Shown here piece by piece: positions 1 through 9,141 of a stretch of 32,738 nucleotides of DNA (the stretch's first letter is position 1; each line of letters begins with the position of its first letter). The notes under the pieces were generated by a model. It was not told the origin of the DNA and did not search any database. It saw only the letters and a list, made by a program, of their open reading frames with translations. The translations under genes and the position numbers were made by a program. Source of the stretch: Aerococcus sp. 1KP-2016 (GTDB lineage Bacteria > Bacillota > Bacilli > Lactobacillales > Aerococcaceae); assembly GCF_002252085.1 (NCBI RefSeq), contig NZ_NEEY01000019.1, forward strand, positions 1-32,738, written 5' to 3'.

Positions 1-102
1 AATGTATCTCGTCATTCTCTAACAGATAGTTACATAGGTATCAAAAAATTCTTGATGAAAAGAAGCACCAGTAATTTGTCGACTACTATCTATCTCCTCC
101 AT
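1..102 (-). CDS. Probable AIPR-family protein, N-terminus only (partial, apparently frameshifted)
   Basis: An ATG at 102, 19 bases after the stop of the nuclease gene, opens a 27-codon frame that stops at 19-21. Read in that frame it gives MEEIDSSRQITGASFHQEFF followed by DTYV. If one base is restored near position 40-46, the reading continues as NYLLENDEIH to the window edge. The joined pattern (short helix, a Phe-rich 'EFF..Y' segment, then 'LLENDEI') resembles the start of AIPR (abortive infection phage resistance) proteins. These often follow DUF4420 and Z1 genes in MORC-type defence operons. The assignment rests on about 35 residues plus operon position, so it is tentative. No strong ribosome site is visible. 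Translation may be coupled to the upstream gene. Confidence 0.35.
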
Positions 103-121
103 TAAGGATCATGATATTCTT

Positions 122-1033
122 TTAGTTCCATATTTCGTCCTCACTAATTTCAAAATCTTTGATTGCATTTAGTAATAAATCATAGCTATATGTAATTACT
201 GAATCTGGCACATCAGAATGTTTGATGATTGGAAAAACCTCATCTATATAAAATAGTTGCATATTATCGACCGTATATGAAAACTCGTCATACTGTTTTA
301 ATGTCTCTTTAGTTATTAAACCCAAATCAAAAAGTTTTTGATTAAACTGTTGGCGTGTTTCTGGACTTGAAATTTTGTTTTTAATATTTTCAGTTAACAC
401 ACTTAGACGTACGGCATCTCTTGCAACTTCACTTGATTTAGTTAAGCCAATAACACTTAAATACATATCTTTATCTAACTGATTTTGATTAGAAATTTTT
501 ACAGTTGGCGAATTTCCTAGTTTTGTTTTAATTTCAAATTTCTTATCTTCTGTAATAAAATCCTGATTTGCTTTATCTGGTCCAGTCCAAGATTTAACCG
601 CATTATCCATACCAATATATGGTGCAAGTTTTTCTTCTAAAAACCATAATTCTCCGATAAGTCCCCTCACCCATTTTTCATTAAGTGTTTTGCGTTGTTG
701 CTTAAAAAATTCAGCCCAATACACAAAACGTTGAGAAAGCACCAGAAGAATCTGATCTTCGGAGTCAGCATTTTCCACACTTGATAGTAAATCATCAGTT
801 AAAATATCAAATATTTCTATTGCTTCATCCTCTTCTTTTATCAAAGAAATAAAGAGTCTGTACTCTTTATCAGTTTGTACAATCCGACTTTTTATCATAG
901 CCGTACTCAATTGGAATGATGGTTTCTTTTGAAAAACAAAAACTAAAGCTGGCTTTCCAAGGATATCGTACCCTTTAAATACACGAACCGACTCTATATG
1001 TTTAATAAGCTGAAATTTATCATTACTAGTCAT
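122..1033 (-). CDS. PD-(D/E)XK motif protein of the DUF4420 family (putative defence nuclease)
   Basis: This 303-residue protein has the DUF4420 signature. GLIGELWFLEE lies at residues 124-134 with an acidic Glu128, then WTGP near 149, Asp158 in the QDF segment, and Glu167-Ile-Lys169. Together these form a plausible PD-(D/E)XK active site (E128, D158, E167-x-K169). Members accompany Z1 helicases and MORC ATPases in restriction-like operons and are predicted to cut DNA; that activity is family inference. Its ATG overlaps the Z1 stop by one base (TAATG), indicating translational coupling in one operon with the four genes upstream. Length is normal for the family and no damage is visible. Confidence 0.85.
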   Translation of the reverse strand: MTSNDKFQLIKHIESVRVFKGYDILGKPALVFVFQKKPSFQLSTAMIKSRIVQTDKEYRLFISLIKEEDEAIEIFDILTDDLLSSVENADSEDQILLVLSQRFVYWAEFFKQQRKTLNEKWVRGLIGELWFLEEKLAPYIGMDNAVKSWTGPDKANQDFITEDKKFEIKTKLGNSPTVKISNQNQLDKDMYLSVIGLTKSSEVARDAVRLSVLTENIKNKISSPETRQQFNQKLFDLGLITKETLKQYDEFSYTVDNMQLFYIDEVFPIIKHSDVPDSVITYSYDLLLNAIKDFEISEDEIWN

Positions 1034-2241
1034 TATAATTCATCCTCTGATTCTTCTAAGTAACTAAAGTCATCAAGATGTTCACCTTCAAATAACTGTT
1101 GTTGTCTAACAGTATTTAAGCGTGCTCGATATGTTAAAGGTTTTTTACCATCATTTGGCACGCCAAGTGATAACCCCCAATACACTTCATCTTTATGTTC
1201 ATCATAAAATTCTCGAGTTGGTTGATGTTCTTTAGCAGTTGCGTTCAATTTAATAGGATATAAAATTATTAGTGGGTTGCGTTCATATTTATCGAATTGT
1301 GAAAAGTATTGTTTTTGAGATTTAATATCTAATTTCTTTACCTTCTGTTGGGCACTAGCATCTAATCCAAACGCACCATCAGTCGGCGTTCCTAACCTAG
1401 CATTTGATAAGGCAATGACCCCAAGTTTTTCCTCATACCTAAACGAACGATGTCTATGTTTAATATCATCAATAGTTGAGTTTTGATTGGCAGCAATTTT
1501 TATGTCAAATCTATCAAAATCTGTCAGTACAGTACTAGCAACCTTATCGTTAAGTTTATTGTATCCGCCAAAAATATACTTACTTAATAATTCAGAAGCA
1601 ACTTCTTTTGGAGCATTTTTATAAAGTAAATTCTCATCAAATTTTGAAGCATATTTTTCAACAAATGTTTCGGATACCTCTCTATTATAGTCGGTATCAG
1701 ATAAACTAAATTTTGTTGTCTCCTTATAATCTCCAGAAATTCTAATTAAAAATTCTTGTGACTGACTATTTTTCATCTTATTACGTGCAGTAATTAAAAG
1801 AACTACGGTTTCATCATGATTACTAGGTTCTTTAATATATAAACCAAAATCTCTTGGTTTTTGGTGATTATTTTCCATATTTTTTATTTGTTCTTTTAAA
1901 TCAATAGTCGATTGTAAAATTTGAGAATACCAATCCACAGATACACTTGGCATGTATATTTTAATAATATCATCATAGTTAGGTCTATAACCAAACCATC
2001 GTCCCATTTGCATTAGCGTATCTGATATTAATGTATTTCTATACAAGTAACTAGTTGATAAACCTTCTAAAGTTAGCCCTCGAGACAAAGCAAATCCACC
2101 AACTGCAATAATTCTTGCACCGTTTGGATAATCTTCATATTGGAAAGATTTATTTTGTGCATTAATAATTTCATTGAATATTGGGTCTGTTGAAGAATAC
2201 AGTGTTTTATAAACTTCCTCCCAAGATTCATCAATATTCAC
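1033..2241 (-). CDS. Z1-domain ATPase/helicase, C-terminal half (split gene)
   Basis: This 402-residue frame is the second half of the Z1 protein whose first half is at 2238-3686. It starts at a GTG that overlaps the previous stop (GTGA) and has no convincing ribosome site. It contains the second RecA-like lobe: GGFALSRGLTLEGL near residues 48-61 and QMGRWFGYR near 78-86. The latter resembles helicase motif VI with its arginine finger. The two halves sum to 884 residues, the usual size of a single-chain Z1 protein, so a one-base loss around 2241-2255 is the simplest explanation. Alternatively the two lobes are made as coupled polypeptides. The ATPase needs both lobes. Confidence 0.8.
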   Translation of the reverse strand: MNIDESWEEVYKTLYSSTDPIFNEIINAQNKSFQYEDYPNGARIIAVGGFALSRGLTLEGLSTSYLYRNTLISDTLMQMGRWFGYRPNYDDIIKIYMPSVSVDWYSQILQSTIDLKEQIKNMENNHQKPRDFGLYIKEPSNHDETVVLLITARNKMKNSQSQEFLIRISGDYKETTKFSLSDTDYNREVSETFVEKYASKFDENLLYKNAPKEVASELLSKYIFGGYNKLNDKVASTVLTDFDRFDIKIAANQNSTIDDIKHRHRSFRYEEKLGVIALSNARLGTPTDGAFGLDASAQQKVKKLDIKSQKQYFSQFDKYERNPLIILYPIKLNATAKEHQPTREFYDEHKDEVYWGLSLGVPNDGKKPLTYRARLNTVRQQQLFEGEHLDDFSYLEESEDEL

Positions 2242-3686
2242 AACTTCATTCTTGACTCATCATTAAATAAAGTTTGTAATTCTCTGTGAATATTGCTTTC
2301 AGTATTATTTATGTATATTTTAATTTGTCTTTTAAGGTAATCAACCTCTTCAGTAATTAAATCATTTACCTGCTCTTGAATATTATTTAAATGACTTACA
2401 TTGACTAACATTGATCGGTGTTTCTTTTTATGGCCTCTCAAATCTCTGATTGCATTTTGCAAAAAGAATATACGAATTGCTTCTATCAAACTAGCTGGTA
2501 ATTCTTCCACTATAAAGCTATTACGCTCTTCTTTTGGAATTTTTATGGGAATAAACTCTTCAGCATCATCATTGGTTACTAGAACATTATGATAGTTAGC
2601 ATCTTCAGGGAATATAGTATTTGCACCCATATAATTTGATGGGGTATCTAGTACTAGTATAAAATCCTCCGGAAATAAATCATCTTCAACCGAATGATCA
2701 ATTAATACATTTGCAAAAGGAGTGGCCGTGAAACCCACATAACTATTGCGTTTGAAATAATTCAAAATATTACGAATGCCTTTGTTAATAGTTGTTGGAT
2801 CCTCTTCATTTCTTGTATTAATAGTTGCATTGTCAGCTTCATCATCTATGAATAATAGGCTTTTATTTATACGTCCATCATTTGGATCAATTGTATTATT
2901 ACGTCCTAACCACTCACGAAGATCTTCTAATGATTTTTTATTTTTCTTAATTACCGCAACAACCACAGGAGAATTTGAACTTCCAGTCCCCAGGCTCATA
3001 GTACTCACTGTTTTGATATTAAAATCCTTGTTTGCGTTAGTAACTGCTATGGTTGTTTGATCATTGTCAAAGTCAGCTACCGTTTTACCTTGCGTTTCTC
3101 TATTACTAGTTGCCGTAAATTTTCCGACAAATCCTTGTTCAATCCTAATTTGAGTTTGTCTTCTCAATTTTTCAATTATCCCAGTGGTGACTACTATTAT
3201 TTCATATCCAGAATCAGCTGCTTTGTTCATTAGTGAAATGAAATTACTAGTTTTACCTGATTGGACATCTCCAATTACGATTCCTTTCTTTGAAAAAGAA
3301 CCCTCGCTTTTCGGATCACCAATATTATTCATTACCTTGTCCATTGCTTTTCCCATGGAATCAATAACTTTGATAGAATAGCCTTCTACATCCGCTAGAT
3401 ATTTTTCATACGCATCATGTCTAATAGTTCCACGTTCAACCCTTGTATCAATAAACCAATTTGCATTTTCATCACTTGATAAAATTGTTCCAGCTTCCAA
3501 CGAAATACTCTGATTTTCCAAAACTTTATCAACAAGTACTTTCAAAGATTCTTCGTTCAATTGAAAATAGATACTATTCATTCGTCCCAAAAGGCTTTCA
3601 ATATCTTCTAAAGTATATATTTGATTTGTTTCAACCATTTTTTTTGCTATTTGGTAATAAGTATCAAACTTTTCGTGATCAACCAT
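2238..3686 (-). CDS. Z1-domain ATPase/helicase, N-terminal half (split gene)
   Basis: This 482-residue protein carries the first ATPase lobe of a Z1 family (PF10593-type) superfamily II-like enzyme. Walker A is GDVQSGKTSNF at residues 139-149. Walker B is LLFIDDEAD at 277-285. A motif III-like GFTATPFANV lies at 318-327. Z1 proteins act with a GHKL ATPase, a nuclease and a methyltransferase in restriction-like defence operons; their substrate is thought to be DNA. It overlaps the MORC gene upstream by 8 bases. The frame ends at TGA (2238-2240), just past the junction between the two ATPase lobes. The remaining lobe follows in another frame from 2241. Confidence 0.85.
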   Translation of the reverse strand: MVDHEKFDTYYQIAKKMVETNQIYTLEDIESLLGRMNSIYFQLNEESLKVLVDKVLENQSISLEAGTILSSDENANWFIDTRVERGTIRHDAYEKYLADVEGYSIKVIDSMGKAMDKVMNNIGDPKSEGSFSKKGIVIGDVQSGKTSNFISLMNKAADSGYEIIVVTTGIIEKLRRQTQIRIEQGFVGKFTATSNRETQGKTVADFDNDQTTIAVTNANKDFNIKTVSTMSLGTGSSNSPVVVAVIKKNKKSLEDLREWLGRNNTIDPNDGRINKSLLFIDDEADNATINTRNEEDPTTINKGIRNILNYFKRNSYVGFTATPFANVLIDHSVEDDLFPEDFILVLDTPSNYMGANTIFPEDANYHNVLVTNDDAEEFIPIKIPKEERNSFIVEELPASLIEAIRIFFLQNAIRDLRGHKKKHRSMLVNVSHLNNIQEQVNDLITEEVDYLKRQIKIYINNTESNIHRELQTLFNDESRMKL

Positions 3687-5136
3687 TCAACTCTTCCTCT
3701 ACTCTCTTTAAAATATCTTTTTGAGCAACAAAAACTTCCATATACTGTAATTTTTCAAGTAAGGATAATTTACTTTGTTTAGACTTTTGATTACTCAAAA
3801 TCAACATAATATTTTCGTATACTTCATCTTCAGATGAGGATTCAATCTCAATGTTCTTATTATTTGAAGCCATATCATATCTGATGCTTTCAAATGGCAA
3901 ATGTGTTTCTATTTGTTTAATGAGCATTGAAAGTAATCTGTTATCTGAATCATTTAAATTGGCTTGTAATTGCTTAATCAATGGGTTGTCCATATTAATT
4001 TGGTATGATATCTCATTTTCTTTTTCCAAACGATCAAAAATATATTGCACACTCTTGTCCTTATTTCTGACAGTCCCACGATGTTTATAAACTCTTTCTG
4101 ATTCACCTATACTTTTTTTGATAATATTTCTTAACTGTTCACGAATACTTGAAGGGATTATTAACTGGGATTTTTTTACATCTATTTGCCATAAATCATC
4201 CATTGTGTTTGGTATATCAATTTGAACTTTTGCTAAATTGGCTAACTCGTTAGTTCTTACTAATTTAAACCATTTTCCCCAAGCAATTAAACGTCGATTA
4301 CGGTATATATATAGGCCTTGATCAAGGTTACTCGACTCATATTTTTTTAAAATATGTTTTTCTTTCTGCGTTAATCGATTTTTATATGGAATAATATACG
4401 GTTGCACATCAATTCTTGCATTTCTATTTTTCTCAAAAATCATATCTGGAGTTTTAGGTTGCGTTGCCTTGTTTGAAGTAAAGAAAGGATCAATAGCTTC
4501 AATTTCCCTTTTATTTAGAAGGATTTTAATTTCCTTATCTTGTATAAATCGATGAAAAACCAAAGATAGGTGGTTTTCTGTTCTATCTAATGCTTCATCA
4601 AAATTATCCTGATAATTTGCTTGTTGTTCGAATTTATCAAATTTTTCCCAAATTACTAAAGTTCCTGAACTTAATTTAGCCAATTCATCAAATTTAACGA
4701 CTTTTTTTATTTGATCTTCTGAAAGTTCCTCTATAAGCCAGGAATCTTTATCTCGAATAATATCCAAATCCCAAACTGCCCCTGAAATATCGCCATCCTT
4801 GCTTGATAGTACCGTAAGTTTTCTACATTGACTAAATGAGGCCATTTTCAAACCTAAACCAAATCTACCTAAATCATCTTTATCACGCTCTAATGTAGAA
4901 GATTTAGAACCGTATTTCATAGCTTGAACTAGTTCATCTGCATCCATACCATATCCATCATCTAAAATCGCCAAAAATTTTCCGTTAGTGTCAGAAATAA
5001 TTTCAATTATTTTTGCTTGCGCAGAAACTGAATTATCAATAATATCCGCAATTGCCGTCTCGAATGTATACCCTACGGATCGTTGACTTTCTATTAGATT
5101 GGATGCATCAGGAACTAATTGAATGAATTCTCCCAT
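3679..5136 (-). CDS. MORC/MutL-like GHKL ATPase of a restriction-type defence operon
   Basis: The first 110 of 485 residues form a clear Bergerat (GHKL) ATP-binding fold. The N-box is ETAIADIIDNS at 26-36. The G1 box is DDGYGMD at 59-65. The G2 box is LGRFGLGLKMAS at 89-100. The middle resembles the S5-like domain of MutL/MORC proteins, and the C-terminal 150 residues are charged and helical. Bacterial MORC ATPases of this kind sit with Z1 helicases, DUF4420 nucleases and cytosine methyltransferases, where they are predicted to clamp or remodel DNA in an ATP-dependent way. The start codon shares a base with the methyltransferase stop (TAATG), so the genes are coupled. Confidence 0.88.
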   Translation of the reverse strand: MGEFIQLVPDASNLIESQRSVGYTFETAIADIIDNSVSAQAKIIEIISDTNGKFLAILDDGYGMDADELVQAMKYGSKSSTLERDKDDLGRFGLGLKMASFSQCRKLTVLSSKDGDISGAVWDLDIIRDKDSWLIEELSEDQIKKVVKFDELAKLSSGTLVIWEKFDKFEQQANYQDNFDEALDRTENHLSLVFHRFIQDKEIKILLNKREIEAIDPFFTSNKATQPKTPDMIFEKNRNARIDVQPYIIPYKNRLTQKEKHILKKYESSNLDQGLYIYRNRRLIAWGKWFKLVRTNELANLAKVQIDIPNTMDDLWQIDVKKSQLIIPSSIREQLRNIIKKSIGESERVYKHRGTVRNKDKSVQYIFDRLEKENEISYQINMDNPLIKQLQANLNDSDNRLLSMLIKQIETHLPFESIRYDMASNNKNIEIESSSEDEVYENIMLILSNQKSKQSKLSLLEKLQYMEVFVAQKDILKRVEEELNG

Positions 5137-6287
5137 TAAAAATATTCCCCTTTTATTCGTTCAATTTCTTTGAAAATTTCCGTTAAAATATTTACGACTA
5201 TAGAATTTCCTGACATTCTATAGAAATGTTCATTCTTTAAGTATTTGCTTGTGTTGTTAACTTTAATCAATTTATCAAATTTTCTTTCAGGAAAACCCAT
5301 TAATAAGAACGTTTCTCTCGGCGTTAAGTATCTCATTTTGCCATTTTGAACAATAACACCAGCATTAGGATTTCTGTCTTGTTTAGTTGAAATCGTTTTT
5401 GCATATTTCTCTAATACAACACCATTTTTTGCTAATTTAACATTATCATCATATATTTTTCGGCGACTTGGCGTAAAGTTTGGTGTTGCAGCAATTGCTT
5501 CATCTTCCATATTGAATCTAAGAAAATCACCTAAGTTTGAAGGTACATCGCTCTCTAAATTTGAAATATCCTCTTCAGAAATTTCATTACTTCTAACCGA
5601 TAACATGAATGTTCTTGATCTTGACTGTGGAATGCCAAAATTCAAAGCATTTAATCCCTTATAAACTTTATTTACATAACCCATTTCGTTAAGCTCACGT
5701 TGCCATTGTTCAAAATGAGGTTTATGTTTTTTTGAATTTATTGCATTTACATTTTCCATCAACAAGAATTTAGGAAGTATTTTCCCTTCAGCTTCCATTT
5801 CATGCAAAATACGTTCAACTTCCCATAGTAAACCTGATCTTGATCCACTTCCCTTAACAATGCCCCCATTGTCTTTGTTATACCATGCAGACCCATTTGA
5901 TAAATCTTGACACGGGAAACTATACGTTAGTAAATCGATATCTTCTTCAAGATCCTCACCAGTAACCTTTGTAATGTCACATAAATTTTTATTTCGGATA
6001 ATCGCTGCATATAATCGCTGTAATTTATCTTCTCTTAATTGTTTTAATGATCTATCTGTCATCACTTTCTTCCCGTTTGCACTGAGTGTAAGTGATTTTA
6101 ATTTATTTAATATTTCTTCTTTGGATAAACTAGAAGGTGTTAAATCTTCATGATGCATAACATCGTAAGCGTATATTGCATTAATATCCCATTCGATTGT
6201 GTTCAAAATTTCGTGATCAATATTTGCTTTCTCAAGGGCCTCCTTTTGTGCGCCAATTCCTGAAAATGCTTCAACTACTTTTAACAT
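5136..6287 (-). CDS. DNA (cytosine-5-)-methyltransferase
   Basis: This 383-residue C5 methyltransferase has all core motifs. Motif I is EAFSGIGAQ at 6-14, binding S-adenosylmethionine. Motif IV is FPCQDLS at 124-130 with catalytic Cys126. Motif VI is ENV at 178-180. Motif VIII is QSRSRTF at 221-227. Motif X is SGNSIVV near the C-terminus. The target-recognition region between about 230 and 320 is not recognisable, so the methylated site is unknown. As first gene of the operon it presumably marks self DNA against the downstream MORC/Z1/nuclease complex. No Vsr mismatch endonuclease gene, a frequent partner, is present inside the window. The start is preceded by AAGGA. Confidence 0.93.
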   Translation of the reverse strand: MLKVVEAFSGIGAQKEALEKANIDHEILNTIEWDINAIYAYDVMHHEDLTPSSLSKEEILNKLKSLTLSANGKKVMTDRSLKQLREDKLQRLYAAIIRNKNLCDITKVTGEDLEEDIDLLTYSFPCQDLSNGSAWYNKDNGGIVKGSGSRSGLLWEVERILHEMEAEGKILPKFLLMENVNAINSKKHKPHFEQWQRELNEMGYVNKVYKGLNALNFGIPQSRSRTFMLSVRSNEISEEDISNLESDVPSNLGDFLRFNMEDEAIAATPNFTPSRRKIYDDNVKLAKNGVVLEKYAKTISTKQDRNPNAGVIVQNGKMRYLTPRETFLLMGFPERKFDKLIKVNNTSKYLKNEHFYRMSGNSIVVNILTEIFKEIERIKGEYF

Positions 6288-6395
6288 ATATATTTTTTCC
6301 TTCTCTAAATTGAAATAAATACTACAATTTATCTCAATGTTTTATTCATTTATGTGGGTAATACTATTATATTTGAGTAATTACCTATTTCTATC

Positions 6396-6404
6396 ATTAT
6401 ACCA
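6396..6404 (-). promoter_or_regulatory. Candidate extended -10 promoter of the methyltransferase-MORC-Z1 operon
   Basis: On the minus strand the sequence TGGTATAAT matches an extended -10 element (TGnTATAAT). No good -35 box lies at the usual distance, which is typical of extended -10 promoters. It would leave a leader of about 100 bases before the methyltransferase ATG. A second TATAAT lies at 6365-6370. Which one is used cannot be told from sequence. Confidence 0.4.
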
Positions 6405-6454
6405 GGACTAGAAAGAAAATGGTCATTATATTGACTTTATTTTCTTAAAAAGAA

Positions 6455-6481
6455 AACACCCCCGATTTCTCGAAGGGTGTT
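6455..6481 (-). terminator. Rho-independent terminator of butA
   Basis: A 7-bp stem, AACACCC (6455-6461) with GGGTGTT (6475-6481), lies 26 bases past the butA stop. Inside it a short CGA/TCG inner stem forms. Read on the minus strand it is followed by TTTTCTTTTT. It separates butA from the defence operon transcribed in the same direction. Confidence 0.8.
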
Positions 6482-6506
6482 ATCAAATTTCATCAAATCA
6501 TTTAGC

Positions 6507-7298
<792 letters not shown>

Positions 7299-7317
7299 TT
7301 AACATATTCATAAACAA

Positions 7318-7346
7318 AGTATAGCTATTATTGAAACCGCATTCAA
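7318..7346 (-). promoter_or_regulatory. butA promoter with overlapping cre-like operator
   Basis: On the minus strand TTGAAT (7341-7346) and TATACT (7318-7323) are separated by exactly 17 bases, a good sigma-A promoter. On the plus strand TGAAACCGCATTCA (7332-7345) overlaps the -35 box. It matches the CcpA cre consensus TGNAANCGNTNNCA at all but one fixed position. A repressor bound there would block the promoter, suggesting catabolite control of acetoin reduction. This is inferred from position and motif only. Confidence 0.7.
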
Positions 7347-7784
7347 TCATTTCTACATTGATTACAACCGTTTTCTTAATTTTCAGATAAAATCATTTTT
7401 TATAACAATAAAAGTTCTTTTAAACAGACATTTTTGTATATTTTCATTGATGACAAGTAAAAAAGTGTAGGTTTAAATGATTGGATTTTTGTCCTGATTG
7501 TGGGAGATTGTATATGTTCGATTCTAAATAAACGAGATTAGGGAACTTCATGTTGGTGTGGTTTCTCAAATGAGAAATTTTGCGTCGCACAAAGGGCTGT
7601 GGTTTCTCTTTTATTGAAGATGAACCGCACAGGTAGTTTTGCGTTTCTTTTTTTCTCATAAAGTACACACGACGAGTTCTGCTTTTCATTTTTCGCTCAA
7701 ATAAATATTTATAAATGAAATAATATTGTACGTTTTCACCAACCACCCCGCCCCCAATCAACAGAACCAACTTCATTATGGCAA
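7347..7784. other. Gene-free intergenic stretch with imperfect repeats
   Basis: No convincing gene lies here. The only longer frame (7444-7776, minus) lacks a ribosome site and family-like composition. TGTGGTTTCTC occurs twice, at 7557-7567 and 7598-7608. The second copy pairs imperfectly with AACCGCACA downstream (7624-7632) to form a long-looped hairpin. TTTTGCG also occurs twice nearby. It may be a degenerate palindromic repeat element; function unknown. Confidence 0.4.
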
Positions 7785-7820
7785 CAAAAAAAGAGCTGGT
7801 GCCGAAGCGCCAACTCTTTT
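7785..7820 (-). terminator. Rho-independent terminator of the menA-ndh operon
   Basis: The outer stem AAAAGAG (7789-7795) pairs with CTCTTTT (7814-7820). Inner GC-rich pairing surrounds a CGAA loop. Read on the minus strand a run of T residues follows. It lies about 70 bases after the ndh stop. Confidence 0.8.
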
Positions 7821-7887
7821 CAATTTGAGTATCTTTTATGCGGACAATTTCAGCTAAAACTTAACTCTTTTTGTCGCACGCTAGCCT

Positions 7888-9096
7888 CTAGTGGTATAAA
7901 TCCCAACGACCTTTAGACAGCATTTGTTTCACGCCACCTGTTTCTAGTAATGATTTATCCATAATAGATTTTTTGATGAATGATGCTGGGTAACCTTTAA
8001 CTGGTTTGTCGAATACTAAACCAAAGGCATGTGTGTTACCGATTGAGGCAACTGAACCTAATGATTTGAATGTAAAGTCTTCTGTTGGTTGACCATTCAT
8101 TTGTTTCACAAGGTTTTTCGCTGCAAATTCACCCATTTTAGTAGCGATTTGAGCTGTTGTAGGCCATGGACGGTTTGTTTCTGGGTCCATAACTGCAGAA
8201 ACGTCACCGATAACATATACGTTGTCATATTCTGGGTCGCGTAAATCTGCATTTACACTTACACGGTTACGACGAGCTTCGTACCCTGAATCAGTGATAA
8301 CGTGAGAACCAGATACACCTGTTGTCCAGATGATTGTACCAGCTTCAAGTTCAGCTGTTTCACCAGTTTCAGCGTTGTCTTGGTATACAACTGCGCCACC
8401 TTTGATTGCTTTGATTGGTTTACCTGTTAAAAGTTGTACGCCCCAGTTTTTCAAGTGGTTGATACCCCATTCAGATAATTTTTCATCAAACATTGGTAAT
8501 AAACGTGTTACGGCTTCGATACAGTAGATTTGGATTCCATCTGCTGATACACCTGCTTCTTCAGCAAATTCGTCGCGACCTTCAACAAGGGCACCTAACA
8601 ATTCAACACCCGTGAAACCTGCACCACAAACAACGATTTTCAAAGCGTTTGGATCTTGAGTTGTACGGTATTCAGCCATTTTGGCATGGATATGTTTGTT
8701 AATGTTTTCTGCTGCATCAACAGATACCATTTCCATTGCAAATTCTTCTACACCTTCGATACCAAATGATTCAGATTCGAATCCTAAGGCAACGATTACG
8801 TAGTCATAGTGTAAGCTAGAGCCATCAGTGAAGATTACTTCTGAGTTTGCACGATCGATTTTTGCAACTTCTGCTTGTTTGAAAGTAGTTTTCTTAGGAT
8901 CAACTACTGCTTCAATTTCATATGTAATTTTTTCACGAGGTTGAGTACCTGCTGCTACCTCGTGTAGATCTGTCGCTTCAAAGTGGTATGGATTCTTATC
9001 AACTAAAGTGATGTGGAAATCCCCATTGTTTCCTTGTAATTTTTTTAACGCTCTAAGCCCTGCATAGCCTGCCCCTAAAATTACGACTTCATTCAT
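7888..9096 (-). CDS. ndh: Type II NADH:quinone oxidoreductase (NDH-2)
   Basis: This 402-residue flavoprotein has two dinucleotide-binding folds. GAGYAG at 8-13 is the FAD site and CGAGFTG at 157-163 the NADH site. A late VIGD segment contacts FAD. It matches the single-subunit, non-proton-pumping NDH-2 family, which feeds electrons from NADH into menaquinone at the inner face of the membrane. The C-terminal 60 residues form the amphipathic membrane anchor typical of the family. The gene lies 45 bases after menA with a strong AAAGGAG site, so the two are probably co-transcribed. With cytochrome bd downstream in the window it forms a minimal respiratory chain. Confidence 0.9.
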   Translation of the reverse strand: MNEVVILGAGYAGLRALKKLQGNNGDFHITLVDKNPYHFEATDLHEVAAGTQPREKITYEIEAVVDPKKTTFKQAEVAKIDRANSEVIFTDGSSLHYDYVIVALGFESESFGIEGVEEFAMEMVSVDAAENINKHIHAKMAEYRTTQDPNALKIVVCGAGFTGVELLGALVEGRDEFAEEAGVSADGIQIYCIEAVTRLLPMFDEKLSEWGINHLKNWGVQLLTGKPIKAIKGGAVVYQDNAETGETAELEAGTIIWTTGVSGSHVITDSGYEARRNRVSVNADLRDPEYDNVYVIGDVSAVMDPETNRPWPTTAQIATKMGEFAAKNLVKQMNGQPTEDFTFKSLGSVASIGNTHAFGLVFDKPVKGYPASFIKKSIMDKSLLETGGVKQMLSKGRWDLYH

Positions 9097-9141
9097 TATT
9101 AATACGCTCTCCTTTTATTCTCTCTTTTTTGCTTATTAAAT

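Noticed and set aside
2401-3724. Several plus-strand frames antisense to the Z1 and MORC genes
   Set aside because: They are shadows of well-supported minus-strand genes.
7444-7776. 110-codon minus-strand frame between butA and ndh
   Set aside because: No ribosome site, odd composition, no family likeness, and it overlaps non-coding repeats.
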